In this document: piece after piece, positions 19,627-28,326 of the stretch
Position numbering within the stretch: the stretch's first letter is position 1
How the letters are laid out: each line of letters opens with the position of its first letter
Assembly: GCF_014207705.1 (NCBI RefSeq)
Contig: NZ_JACHIU010000001.1
Coordinates: forward strand, 6,750,501 to 6,814,500
Reading direction: 5' to 3'
Origin: Sphaerisporangium rubeum
Lineage (GTDB): Bacteria > Actinomycetota > Actinomycetes > Streptosporangiales > Streptosporangiaceae
Length of the DNA: 64,000 nt
Position numbers and translations under genes: made by a program
The notes under the pieces: model-generated
Told to the model about the DNA's origin: nothing
The model's input: the letters and a program-made list of their open reading frames with translations, nothing else
Databases searched by the model: none

Positions 19627-22047
19627 ATGCCGGAAAAGCAGCCGCGGGTCCTCGCCGACAGGTACGAGCTGGTGGCCCAGATCGGCCGGGGCACCATGGG
19701 AACGGTGTGGCGTGCCCACGACCGGCTGCTCGACCGGGACGTCGCGGTCAAGGAGATCCGGCAGGACACCGGTCTCAACAAGGAGCAGCGGGCCGAGCTG
19801 CGCGAACGCATGATCCGCGAGGGCCGGTCGGCGGCGAAGATCACACATCCGTCGGTGGCCGCCGTCCACGACACGATCGTCGTCGACGGCCGGCCGTGGA
19901 TCGTCATGGAACTCGTCGAGGCGCGCTCCCTTGAGCAGGTCATCGAGGAAGAAGGGCCGCTGCCGCCACGGCTCGTCGCGGAGATCGGCCTCGATCTGCT
20001 CGGCGCGCTGGAGGCGGCGCACCAGCAGGGGATCCTCCACCGGGACGTCAAACCCGGGAACGTCCTGCTGACCGAGACCGGCCGGGTCGTGCTCACCGAC
20101 TTCGGCATCGCCAAGGCCGAAGGCGACGCGAACATCACCAAGACCGGCATGGTGATCGGCTCCCCCGGCTACACGGCGCCGGAACGTGCCAGAGGCGACC
20201 ACACCGGCACCGAGTCCGACCTGTGGTCCCTCGGCGCCACGCTGTACTTCGCCGTGGAGGGACGGCCCGCGTACGAACGCCGCACGGTCTCGGAGACCCT
20301 GGCGGCCCTGATGACCGAGGAAGCCGAACCCGCCACCCAGGCGGGCCCGCTGCGTCCCGTCCTGGAAGCCCTCCTGGAGAAGGACTACACCAGGCGCCTC
20401 ACCGCCGCCGAGGCCACCACGGTCCTGCGCACCATCGCACGCACCCCGGCCCGGCCCACCACGTCCAACGGCACCGCCGCACCGACCGGCCGTCCCGCCA
20501 CCCCCGGCCCCAACGGCGGCCGACCCACCGCCACCCCGGGATCCGGCAGCGGCCGACCCGCCACTTCGCCGGGATCCGGCAGCGGCCGTCCCGACGCCAC
20601 CCCGGGATCGGACGGCGGCCGATCCGCCACCACCAAGCCGGGGACCAAGGCAACCGCCAAGCCAGGCGCCAAAGGCCTGGACACCCCTACACCGCCGGTC
20701 ACCCGGCCCGCCGCGTCCCCCGCGACGGACGAACCTGAGGACGTCGACCCGAACCAGACGATCACCGTGATCCGTCCCAAAGGTGGCCTGCGCATCCCCG
20801 CGCCGCCTGCGGACGACGACGAGCCCACCATGATCGGCCTACCCCCGGTGACCTCGTCGCCTCCTCCTGCCGCACCGCGCTCCGCCGCGTCCGCGCCACC
20901 CGGCGCCGCCTCGGCCCACCCCGCCGAACCCCGCTCCTCGGCCTCCCCCGGCCAGAACACGACCGCACGTCCCCCGGCACCCGGCAAGCCCTCCGCCGGA
21001 CGTCCCACCACGCCGGTCTCCCCCCGGCGTTCGCCGTCCCCGCCGCCGCCTCCTCCCGCACGCACCCAGGGACCACCGGCGCGCTTCGGCCCCCGTCCCC
21101 CCACAGTGGGCCCCCTCCCCGTCCCCGCCGACGCGCCGGCCTCCCGTCCCACGTCCCGTCCAGACGCACCCGCCGGACCTCGTCCCGCCCCGCCGCCTTC
21201 CACCGGCCCTCGTCCCACCCCGGCGCCGTACGGCCAGGCCGCGTCCTCCCCCGCACCCCCCGGTCCCGCGGCGGCCCAGCCGTACGGTGACCCGGGACAG
21301 GAGCTCCACACCATGCGGGACCCGGGGAGCGGGCTCGGCACGGACCTGTTCGCCTTCCAAGGGCCCGCGGCGCCACGGACCAGCAGCCCCGTCGGCATGA
21401 TCGTGCTGGTGGTGATCGCGCTCCTCGGCCTCGGCACGATCATCATGCTGGCCGCCGCCGCGCTGTCGAGCGCCAGAGCCGGCTCCAGCGGCCCCGCCGT
21501 CACCACGTCCGGCCAGGCCACCGGCGGAGCCGCCTCCGGGGCCGCCACCGTCTCCGACGCCGTGTCCGCGGAACCGGCCGCCGGCCTGCGCCGCCACACC
21601 GACAGCTCCGGCTACGTGATCGACGTGCCGACCTCCCTGCAGGACGCCACCCGCGGCCGTACCGTCACGTTCACCGCCGACGGCGACCCGCGCACCGTGC
21701 GCGTCAGCCGGTCCCCCGCCGGCAGCACCGACATCCTCGCCACCGTCCGCGCGGCGGAGTCCCGCGCCGTCGCCGCCGGCACCTACCCCGGCTACCGCCG
21801 CCTCGCGCTCGACCTCACCCGGCCCACCCCGTACACCGGCACCGACGTCGCCGACTGGGAGTTCACCTACACCGGCGCGAGCGGCCCGCTGCGCGTCCTC
21901 TCCCGCTGGGTCGCCGTCCCCGGCGGCTCCAGCTACGCCATCTACTGGACCGCTCCGGAAGCCGCCTGGCGCACCCACAGCCCCCAGCTCACCGCCGTAC
22001 TGTCCTCCTTCCGGCCGGTACGTCCCGACGCACCCGGCGGTTCCTAG
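19627..22047 (+). CDS. Transmembrane Ser/Thr protein kinase with Pro-rich linker
   Basis: 806 residues. Kinase domain 1-275 with GRGTMG, Lys42, HRDVKPGN (138-145) and DFG (158-160). A long disordered Pro/Ala/Ser/Gly linker (about 280-585) follows, containing short repeats of the GSGSGRP type. One membrane helix lies near 590-613 ([23 protein letters not shown]) and an extracytoplasmic domain of about 170 residues ([26 protein letters not shown]) is the presumed sensor. There are no PASTA repeats. TATCTT at 19614-19619 precedes the ATG by eight bases and no ribosome site is seen, so it may be leaderless. It lies 60 bp after its soluble paralogue. Confidence 0.92.
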   Translation: MPEKQPRVLADRYELVAQIGRGTMGTVWRAHDRLLDRDVAVKEIRQDTGLNKEQRAELRERMIREGRSAAKITHPSVAAVHDTIVVDGRPWIVMELVEARSLEQVIEEEGPLPPRLVAEIGLDLLGALEAAHQQGILHRDVKPGNVLLTETGRVVLTDFGIAKAEGDANITKTGMVIGSPGYTAPERARGDHTGTESDLWSLGATLYFAVEGRPAYERRTVSETLAALMTEEAEPATQAGPLRPVLEALLEKDYTRRLTAAEATTVLRTIARTPARPTTSNGTAAPTGRPATPGPNGGRPTATPGSGSGRPATSPGSGSGRPDATPGSDGGRSATTKPGTKATAKPGAKGLDTPTPPVTRPAASPATDEPEDVDPNQTITVIRPKGGLRIPAPPADDDEPTMIGLPPVTSSPPPAAPRSAASAPPGAASAHPAEPRSSASPGQNTTARPPAPGKPSAGRPTTPVSPRRSPSPPPPPPARTQGPPARFGPRPPTVGPLPVPADAPASRPTSRPDAPAGPRPAPPPSTGPRPTPAPYGQAASSPAPPGPAAAQPYGDPGQELHTMRDPGSGLGTDLFAFQGPAAPRTSSPVGMIVLVVIALLGLGTIIMLAAAALSSARAGSSGPAVTTSGQATGGAASGAATVSDAVSAEPAAGLRRHTDSSGYVIDVPTSLQDATRGRTVTFTADGDPRTVRVSRSPAGSTDILATVRAAESRAVAAGTYPGYRRLALDLTRPTPYTGTDVADWEFTYTGASGPLRVLSRWVAVPGGSSYAIYWTAPEAAWRTHSPQLTAVLSSFRPVRPDAPGGS

Positions 22048-22096
22048 TCCACCCCGGGCCGGCGCACCCGGCGGCGCCAGCGGCAAGACTGGAGGT

Positions 22097-23494
22097 ATGG
22101 ACGATTTCCGCATCGAACACGACTCGATGGGTGAGGTACGGGTCCCCGCCGCCGCCAAGTGGCGCGCGCAGACGCAGCGGGCCGTGGAGAACTTCCCCGT
22201 CTCAGGCCGCGGACTCGAACCCGCGCACATATCGGCCCTCGGCCTGATCAAGGCCGTCGCCGCCGAGGTGAACGGCGAACTCGGCGTCCTGCCGCAGGAC
22301 GTCGCGGAAGCCATCTCCGAAGCCGCCACCGACGTCGCGGAAGGCGAATGGAACGGCGAGTTCCCCGTGGACGTCTTCCAGACCGGCTCAGGCACGTCGT
22401 CCAACATGAACGCCAACGAGGTCGTCGCCACCCTCGCCGAGGAACGCCTCGGCCGTCCCGTCCACCCCAACGACCACGTCAACGCCTCCCAGTCGTCCAA
22501 CGACGTCTTCCCCACGTCCATCCACGTGGCCGCCATGGTCGACGTCGTCTACGAACTCCTGCCGGCCCTGGACCACCTGGCCGTGGCCCTCCGCCAGAAA
22601 TCCGTCGAGTTCGACAAGACCGTCAAAGCCGGCCGCACCCACCTGATGGACGCCACCCCCGTCACCCTCGGCCAGGAATTCGGCGGCTACGCCACCCAGG
22701 TCGAGAACGCCGGCCTGCGCATCCGCGCGACCCTCCCCCGCCTGGCCGAACTCCCTCTCGGCGGCACCGCCGTAGGCACCGGCATCAACACCCCACCCGG
22801 CTTCGCCGCGAAAGTGATAGAGAAACTCAACGAAGCCACCGGCCTCCCCTTCACCGAGGCCCGCGACCATTTCGAGGCCCAAGGCGCCAGAGACGCACTG
22901 GTCGAACTCTCCGGCCAGCTCAAAGTGGCAGCCGTCTCCATCAACAAAATCGCCAACGACCTCCGCTGGATGGGCTCTGGCCCCCGCACCGGCCTGGCGG
23001 AGATCAACCTCCCCGACCTCCAGCCCGGCAGCTCCATCATGCCCGGCAAGGTCAATCCCGTGGTCCCCGAAGCCGCCTGCATGGTCGCCGCTCAGGTCAT
23101 CGGCAACGACGCCGCCATCACCTTCGCCGGCGCCTCAGGCACCTTCGAACTCAACGTCATGATGCCGGTGATGGCCCGCAACATCCTGGAATCCATCCGC
23201 CTGCTCACCACTGTGAGCCGCCTGCTGGCCGACCGCTGCGTCCACCACCTCACCGCCAACCCCGACCGCCTCCGCGAATACGCGGAAAGCTCCCCCTCGA
23301 TCGTCACCCCCCTGAACCGCCACCTCGGCTACGAGGAAGCCGCCGCCATAGCCAAACAATCCCTCAAGGAACGCAAAACCATCAAACAGGTCACCATAGA
23401 ACGCGGCCACCTGACCTCCGGCAAACTCACCGAACAACAACTGGACGCCGCCTTGGACGTCCTGAACATGACCAGCCCCCCCAAGACATCATAA
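22097..23494 (+). CDS. fumC: Class II fumarate hydratase FumC
   Basis: Iron-independent fumarase of 465 residues, a homotetrameric TCA enzyme. Seen are [12 protein letters not shown], the [15 protein letters not shown] active-site segment, [14 protein letters not shown] and the superfamily signature [11 protein letters not shown]. It starts 50 nt after the kinase stop. Codon choice changes noticeably in the last two thirds, with many ccc/aac/gaa codons compared with the gcg/cgc-rich neighbours. Confidence 0.97.
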   Translation: MDDFRIEHDSMGEVRVPAAAKWRAQTQRAVENFPVSGRGLEPAHISALGLIKAVAAEVNGELGVLPQDVAEAISEAATDVAEGEWNGEFPVDVFQTGSGTSSNMNANEVVATLAEERLGRPVHPNDHVNASQSSNDVFPTSIHVAAMVDVVYELLPALDHLAVALRQKSVEFDKTVKAGRTHLMDATPVTLGQEFGGYATQVENAGLRIRATLPRLAELPLGGTAVGTGINTPPGFAAKVIEKLNEATGLPFTEARDHFEAQGARDALVELSGQLKVAAVSINKIANDLRWMGSGPRTGLAEINLPDLQPGSSIMPGKVNPVVPEAACMVAAQVIGNDAAITFAGASGTFELNVMMPVMARNILESIRLLTTVSRLLADRCVHHLTANPDRLREYAESSPSIVTPLNRHLGYEEAAAIAKQSLKERKTIKQVTIERGHLTSGKLTEQQLDAALDVLNMTSPPKTS

Positions 23495-23604
23495 AGGTGA
23501 CTTTCTGCTTTTCACTGATCTACGCACGGTGATGGTCCTGGTCTCGGTGTCGACTGGCTTGTTGCCGTACGACGGTGCAGACTCGGGGTGTGGAAGGGGA
23601 ACCG

Positions 23605-23992
23605 ATGAGCGCGCTCCCTTACGAAGGGTGGCGTGACCCGCGAAGCGAGCGGACCCACCTGGTGCCGCTCCCCGCGCACCCCGGGCCGTACACCGTCGAG
23701 GACTGGCTCGCGCTTCCTGAGACCAAGGAGCGCGTCGAGCTCATCGACGGGAGTTTCGTGGTGAGTCCCGCCCCGCGACCGACCACGCCTTGTGCGCGCA
23801 GCGCCTCGTCCGCATCCTGCTGGACGCCGCGCCACTGGACCTGGAAGTGATCGAAGGCCCCAACGTCCAGGTCGGTGAAGAGGGCTTCATCCCCTGACCG
23901 AGGCCCGCCCCGGCCGTCCCCTGTCCCTGACAACCCCGTTCGCCGTCACCTTCGACCCGGCCGACCTGACCGGTCCGCGACGCCGTCATTGA
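23605..23992 (+). pseudogene. Degenerate Uma2-family endonuclease gene
   Basis: Three Uma2 (DUF820) fragments lie in three different frames. From the ATG at 23605 (with GGAAGGGGA upstream), YTVEDWLALPETKERVELIDG and SFVVSPAP form a normal N-terminus. After about 23775 homology continues in another frame as DHALCAQRLVRILLDAAP and VIEGPNVQVGEEGFIP to a stop at 23895. From about 23910 a third frame gives GRPLSLTTPFAVTFDPADL and ends at 23992, a typical Uma2 C-terminus. The catalytic middle (about 100 residues) is missing. At least one frameshift plus an internal deletion therefore inactivate the gene. Confidence 0.75.
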
Positions 23993-24093
23993 ATCGCCAG
24001 TCGATCAAAGCCGGTGGGACTGCGGGCAATGTTCTCCCACCACACCGACGCGGCCTCACCCGTCGACTGGTCGCCGAACTTATGCCGGTCTCC

Positions 24094-25023
24094 CTAGGAG
24101 CGCGACACTCGTTTTTGGGCCACATCGACAGATTTTTGTCGTAGGTAGCGCCGGAACTCATCGGTGGCCATGAGGTCCTCGTACAATGGATTATTCCGGA
24201 ACCTCTGCTCCAGGGCAGCGAATATCGTTTCAGCGGAGACTGTGGCGCGAGTTCGAGTCAGCGTTCCACCCACCACTCCGTTGATCTGTTTCATCAAAGA
24301 GGACACGTTCTCCTCGGGCCTCGCCGCCGTGAGGGCCCGTCGGAGCATCTCTGTCGTGGTCACCGACGTCTGGAGTGTCGCGGGAAGAGGTTCGGTGACA
24401 CTGAGTTGATACCACCTGATCAGGCTGCCTTGATGCGGATGCCTACCAGAGAATTTGGCGAGCTGACTGTAGTCTTCGGCCCCTGGTGGCACGTACGTAC
24501 CGGTACTGACAACAGCGTGATCCAGGCCCGGTACCAGGAACACATAGCCCGGTAGCAACACACGTCGCAGTGCGAGGATCCCGGCGGAAGCGGAGACATC
24601 CGCCTGCGCGACGGCGTCCAAGATCTCCGGAGCTGGTAAATATTGATCCTGAAACTGAGCGAGAAACGAATCTGGTAGCAAGATGTGCGAGGCGAAGCTG
24701 TTCGCCTCGGCTTCTTCGGTGCCGAGGGCCGCTCCACCTGGATTCGGTATCGAGGCACATTTTTTACCCGTGTGCCAGTAGCAGACGATATGCCCCAGTT
24801 CATGGGCGAAAGTGAACCGCTTACGACGGGCCGGTACGTTCGCCTTGATGTACACCCGAGGGCGAGACTGATTGCCGCCGAAGATGGCGAAGCCGTCACA
24901 GTCTTGAGTCCACTCATGTTGTTCTACGTCTGAGTACTCTCTAAGTACCTGCTCGATGTTCACAGGCGGTTTGAGTCCGTGACGCTCGACAAGCAGTGCA
25001 GCGAGCTTTTCCGGTGTGGTCAC
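24094..25023 (-). CDS. ImmA/IrrE-family metallo-endopeptidase
   Basis: 309 residues. The zinc site HELGH is at residues 74-78, followed by EEAEANSFASHILLP (103-117), where the Glu should be the third ligand. The N-terminal PEKLAALLVERHGLKPPVNIEQVL is a usual family lead-in. The C-terminal 150 residues (LPGYVFLVPGLDHAV onwards) are not recognised. ImmA/IrrE proteases cleave repressors or antitoxins, often of a neighbouring gene. The GTG at 25023 lies one base after the preceding stop, so this is the third gene of a tight operon with a small acidic protein and an RNase-like toxin domain. Confidence 0.87.
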   Translation of the reverse strand: MTTPEKLAALLVERHGLKPPVNIEQVLREYSDVEQHEWTQDCDGFAIFGGNQSRPRVYIKANVPARRKRFTFAHELGHIVCYWHTGKKCASIPNPGGAALGTEEAEANSFASHILLPDSFLAQFQDQYLPAPEILDAVAQADVSASAGILALRRVLLPGYVFLVPGLDHAVVSTGTYVPPGAEDYSQLAKFSGRHPHQGSLIRWYQLSVTEPLPATLQTSVTTTEMLRRALTAARPEENVSSLMKQINGVVGGTLTRTRATVSAETIFAALEQRFRNNPLYEDLMATDEFRRYLRQKSVDVAQKRVSRS

Positions 25024-25024
25024 T

Positions 25025-25348
25025 TCAGGCGATACGACCCGTAGAGCGCAGCCAGTCGAGTACCTCGGTCGCGGCCGAGTCGTTACTGGATCTCGCCGCG
25101 AGCGCGAACTCGTTCGCCAGCGTATCCATGGTGATGGGTTCTGGATTCCCATGGTGTGCGGCGAGGATGCCTCTGAGTGACTGCGGACGCTCGACCCACA
25201 GACAGTATTCGTCCCAGGACATCCCCAAGAACTCATGGAGGTCTATGTCCTCACCGGACTCGTGCCAGGCGTCAACCCAGTCGTCGATGTCTGTCCATAC
25301 GGCCTCACCCCGGAGGCATGCCTCGATATATGTGGGTGATTTAGACAT
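25025..25348 (-). CDS. Small acidic protein, candidate antitoxin/immunity
   Basis: 107 residues, strongly acidic. It contains IDDWVDAWHES and EFLGMSWDEYCLWVERPQSL, a motif I recall from unnamed actinobacterial proteins but cannot name. The C-terminal third (TMDTLANEFALAARSSNDSA) is separate and may be a second small helical domain. Its start overlaps the end of the RNase-domain gene by eight bases and the ImmA/IrrE gene follows after one base. Acidity and position between a colicin-E3-like domain and a peptidase make an immunity or antitoxin role the leading idea; this is inference. Confidence 0.72.
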   Translation of the reverse strand: MSKSPTYIEACLRGEAVWTDIDDWVDAWHESGEDIDLHEFLGMSWDEYCLWVERPQSLRGILAAHHGNPEPITMDTLANEFALAARSSNDSAATEVLDWLRSTGRIA

Positions 25349-25571
25349 CGATCCTCCGTCCTTGTACCGGCTTGCCGATCACGACACCTTCGCAATCGAG
25401 GACGCCGATATGTCGTCCTCGCTTGTTGTACACCTCTACATGGCCGTGTTGACTGTCCCACTCGTAGTATTCATCACCCGAGAGGCTCTGCCAACGCATC
25501 CTTCCGTTCGGCGCTCCCAGCCGTCTCTGCCTCGCCAGGAACCCTGTCCGGGGCCAGGGGATGATTGTCAT
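25341..25571 (-). CDS. Stand-alone colicin E3-like rRNase domain
   Basis: 76 residues that match only the C-terminal cytotoxic domain of colicin E3/pyocin-type 16S rRNA nucleases: NGRMRW, then YYEWDSQHGHVEVYNKRGRHIGV, then GKPVQGRRIDV. In colicin E3 the corresponding YEWDSQHGELE segment contains the catalytic Asp, His and Glu, all present here (D, H and E of WDSQHGHVE). There is no receptor or translocation domain, so this is an intracellular toxin module. GAGGT lies ten bases before the ATG. It is the first gene of a three-gene overlapping operon. Confidence 0.82.
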   Translation of the reverse strand: MTIIPWPRTGFLARQRRLGAPNGRMRWQSLSGDEYYEWDSQHGHVEVYNKRGRHIGVLDCEGVVIGKPVQGRRIDV

Positions 25572-25684
25572 CTAGCGGGTGACCTCGATCATCAAGCTGG
25601 ATGCGACCCTGGCAACATATCGAAACCACGCTACGTGTGCGCGGCGTACCCTTAAGTAACCAAGCTCAATCGATCAAGAGGCCG

Positions 25685-27679
25685 CTACTGGGGTGGGGGG
25701 AGGTAGCGGGTTCTGAGTTTCTGTAGGGCTCGGAGGGTTTGGGGGCCGCCTGGGAGGTGGTTCAGGAGGCGGGTCAGGGCTGAGGGGGGGCGGGTCAGGG
25801 ATGTGGGGTCTTGGGTGGGGCGGATTCTGGCTCGGCGGGAGCGGGAGAGGTCCATGGCGAAGCGCAGGGGGTGTTCTCTCGCGTCCACCTTCAGGTGGGG
25901 GGTCCACAGGCCGGGGGTGAGGTGGGTTTCCGAGGGGATTCTGGCCAGGGGGAACTTTGCTACCAACTGGCCGGGGAAGCGGCCGGGGACGCCGGGTTCG
26001 ACCAGGGCCGGGACGGTCACGGTGCGGGCTCGGGTGGTGGCCTGGCGGAGGAGGAGTTCGGTCGCGGGGCCGCCGCTCGGGGGGACGTAGGGGACGGGGA
26101 GAGCGATGAAGAGTTCGCCGTCGCGGTGGGTGACGGTGGCGCCGGCGGAGACGAGGACTATGGAGTCGGCGAAGGATTTGGGTTCTACGTAGACGCTGAG
26201 TTCTCTTTGCTCGGACCAGCAGGGGATGACGAGTTTGCGGGGGTGGCCGGCGAGGACGCCTACGCAGCTGAGCTGGGCTCCTTTGTGGCCGGCGACCCGG
26301 GTGCGGGCCTGGTGCGTGCCGCCGCGCATGCGGACGTGAACCTCCCATTCGCCGGGACGCAGGGGCCGGCCGAGCGCGGCGGAGCCGACGTCGAGACGGG
26401 CCCGGCCCACGGCCCAGACGCGGACGCGGCCGTTCTCCTCGGCGCGGCAGACCTCGCCGGTGACGGGGATGAAGAAGATCAGGCCGTTGCCGGTGTGGCG
26501 GATGTAGACCTCCATGCGGGCCTTGGCGACGGCGTCGGTGACGTCGGCGAGGGCCGGGGGGAGGTTCAGGCCGGCGAGCGGCGGGGTCCACAGGAGGCGG
26601 TCACCGGCGGACTCGTACGTCATGGGGTCGCCGGCGGCGTTGACGATCTCCACGGCCAGGTCGAGTGTGAGGATGCTCTCGTCCCAGCGGACGTCGCGGA
26701 GTTCGGCGCGCAGGTAGGTGCCGGTGGTGGCCTCGTTGAGGGCCATCAGGCGGCCGAGTTGTCCTGATCTGAGGAGCATGGCCCGGGTGCGCAGGTGGAC
26801 GGGGAGGTGGCGGTCGAGTTCGGGGGGGAAGCGTTCCAGGGTGAGGTCGCGCAGCGCGGAGAACATGGCGGCGCGGCGGCCGGGGGTGGCGTTCGCCAGG
26901 CGGCGGCCACCGAGCGGTCGCAGTACGCCGGTGCGGAACCAGTGCGCGTACAGCCGCTCACGCTGCTCACCGGGGTCGCTGTGGGTGTCGATGACGTCCA
27001 GGACGGCACGCAGGCCGGTGGCCCATTCCGCGGGGGTGCTCTGGGGTGGCTGCGGTGGGGCCATGTGGCAGCACACCTGGTCGGCGAGCACGGCGACGAC
27101 CTTGGCGGTGAGGTAGGCCTTGATGACGAAGGCCTGCTCGGACATCTGGGGTTCGATGTCGGGGAAGCGGATGTCCCTGGTGTCGAGGAACGCGCGGCGG
27201 AACAGTTTGTGCGCGGTCGGCAGGCCGAGCAGGCGGTCGCGGAACAGGTCGGCGCGCTCACGGTTGCGGGAGAACGCGCGGGACGGCGGGTCGTCGCCGC
27301 GTACCAGGCGGCCGATGAGCACGTCGGCGTCGGTCTCCACGGCGGCGTGGTACATGGCTTCGAGCGCCACGCGTTCCAGCCGGTCACGCCGGCCGAGCAG
27401 ATAGACGTACTCCCCGCGGGCCACGGCCAGGCCGACGTTGCGGCCGCGCGTCGGGGAGCCGGTGTGCTCCAGGTGCAGCACGCGGACGTTGGGCCGTACC
27501 GCGGCGACGGCGTCGAGCCGTTCTCTAGTGCCGTCGTCCGAGTGGTCGTCGGCGAAGATCACTTCGTATTCGTCCGACGGCATCGTCTGCTCGAGCAGCG
27601 ACCGCACACACGCGTCGAACGCGTCATCGTCCGGGCCTGGTTCGGACACCGGCACCACCACGCTGACCTTCACACCCAT
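25685..27679 (-). CDS. GT2-family glycosyltransferase lacking DXD motif
   Basis: 664 residues. The N-terminal GT-A domain (about 1-220) begins VSVVVPVSEPG and carries FADDHSDDGT and SPTRGRNVGLAVARGEYVYLL. Where family members have an LDxDD metal motif, this protein reads LLGRRDRLE, so two of the Asp are replaced. The remaining 440 residues include several beta-rich segments resembling linker and C-terminal domains of wall-teichoic-acid or capsule transferases. There is no signal peptide or membrane helix. Either it is an inactive scaffold or it uses a different metal arrangement. Confidence 0.82.
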   Translation of the reverse strand: MGVKVSVVVPVSEPGPDDDAFDACVRSLLEQTMPSDEYEVIFADDHSDDGTRERLDAVAAVRPNVRVLHLEHTGSPTRGRNVGLAVARGEYVYLLGRRDRLERVALEAMYHAAVETDADVLIGRLVRGDDPPSRAFSRNRERADLFRDRLLGLPTAHKLFRRAFLDTRDIRFPDIEPQMSEQAFVIKAYLTAKVVAVLADQVCCHMAPPQPPQSTPAEWATGLRAVLDVIDTHSDPGEQRERLYAHWFRTGVLRPLGGRRLANATPGRRAAMFSALRDLTLERFPPELDRHLPVHLRTRAMLLRSGQLGRLMALNEATTGTYLRAELRDVRWDESILTLDLAVEIVNAAGDPMTYESAGDRLLWTPPLAGLNLPPALADVTDAVAKARMEVYIRHTGNGLIFFIPVTGEVCRAEENGRVRVWAVGRARLDVGSAALGRPLRPGEWEVHVRMRGGTHQARTRVAGHKGAQLSCVGVLAGHPRKLVIPCWSEQRELSVYVEPKSFADSIVLVSAGATVTHRDGELFIALPVPYVPPSGGPATELLLRQATTRARTVTVPALVEPGVPGRFPGQLVAKFPLARIPSETHLTPGLWTPHLKVDAREHPLRFAMDLSRSRRARIRPTQDPTSLTRPPSALTRLLNHLPGGPQTLRALQKLRTRYLPPPQ

Positions 27680-27774
27680 GCGGGTCAGCGTGCGCCGCTA
27701 CCGGGTGAAACACCGTCAGGCTTGCCGAACCCTCAACCAACCCTGACCAAGAGTTCGCGCACGCCTGGCCCGGC

Positions 27775-28326
27775 TCACGGCGGCAGGTTGACGCCGGGGG
27801 CCGCCAGGTCGTGGTACTCGCTACAGGTGTGCTCCCCCATGGCCAGCGGGCCTTTCGAGGTGGTCTGGGTGATTTTGACGGCCCAGATCTCCTCGCTGAG
27901 GCGCGCCGTGCAGGTGATCTGTGCCAGCGCCGTACGGGGGAGGCGGCCTGGGCCGTACACGATCACATGGAGGCGCAGGCCGACGGGGTTCTCCGGGTCG
28001 TTGCGCACGCCGCGCTCCACGCCGTACCGGCCGAGCACGGTCTGTTCGAGCCGGAAGCCGCCGAGCGCGGTGGCCTCTCTCTGCGGTCTCTGGCCGACCT
28101 GGAACAGCGCGGCGAGGACGTCCTGCGCGCCGTCGGAGGCGGTGGGGACGGTACGGGAGGTGAGGCGGCCGTCGCTCAGGAGGTACACGTTGGCGGAGGC
28201 GGCGCGTGCGCTGATCACCGGCGCGGAGCCGGCGTCGGCGATGTCTGAGGGGTCCACGCCGCACGCCGCGACGGTCGCGAGGACGGCGGCGAGAGCGGCG
28301 GCGCGTGTCGTCATGCGCCGGGTCAT
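27775..28326 (-). CDS. Lipoprotein of a two-component operon
   Basis: 183 residues with a signal sequence and lipobox LATVAACG, so a predicted membrane-anchored lipoprotein. The mature part (NVYLLSDGRLTSRTVP, DVLAALFQVGQ, LARLSEEIWAVKI-like region) resembles GerMN-type sensor lipoproteins such as those linked to two-component systems. The ATG at 28326 overlaps the kinase stop (ATGA); a second ATG six bases upstream is also possible. It is translationally coupled to the sensor kinase and probably modulates it, which is inferred. Confidence 0.78.
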   Translation of the reverse strand: MTRRMTTRAAALAAVLATVAACGVDPSDIADAGSAPVISARAASANVYLLSDGRLTSRTVPTASDGAQDVLAALFQVGQRPQREATALGGFRLEQTVLGRYGVERGVRNDPENPVGLRLHVIVYGPGRLPRTALAQITCTARLSEEIWAVKITQTTSKGPLAMGEHTCSEYHDLAAPGVNLPP

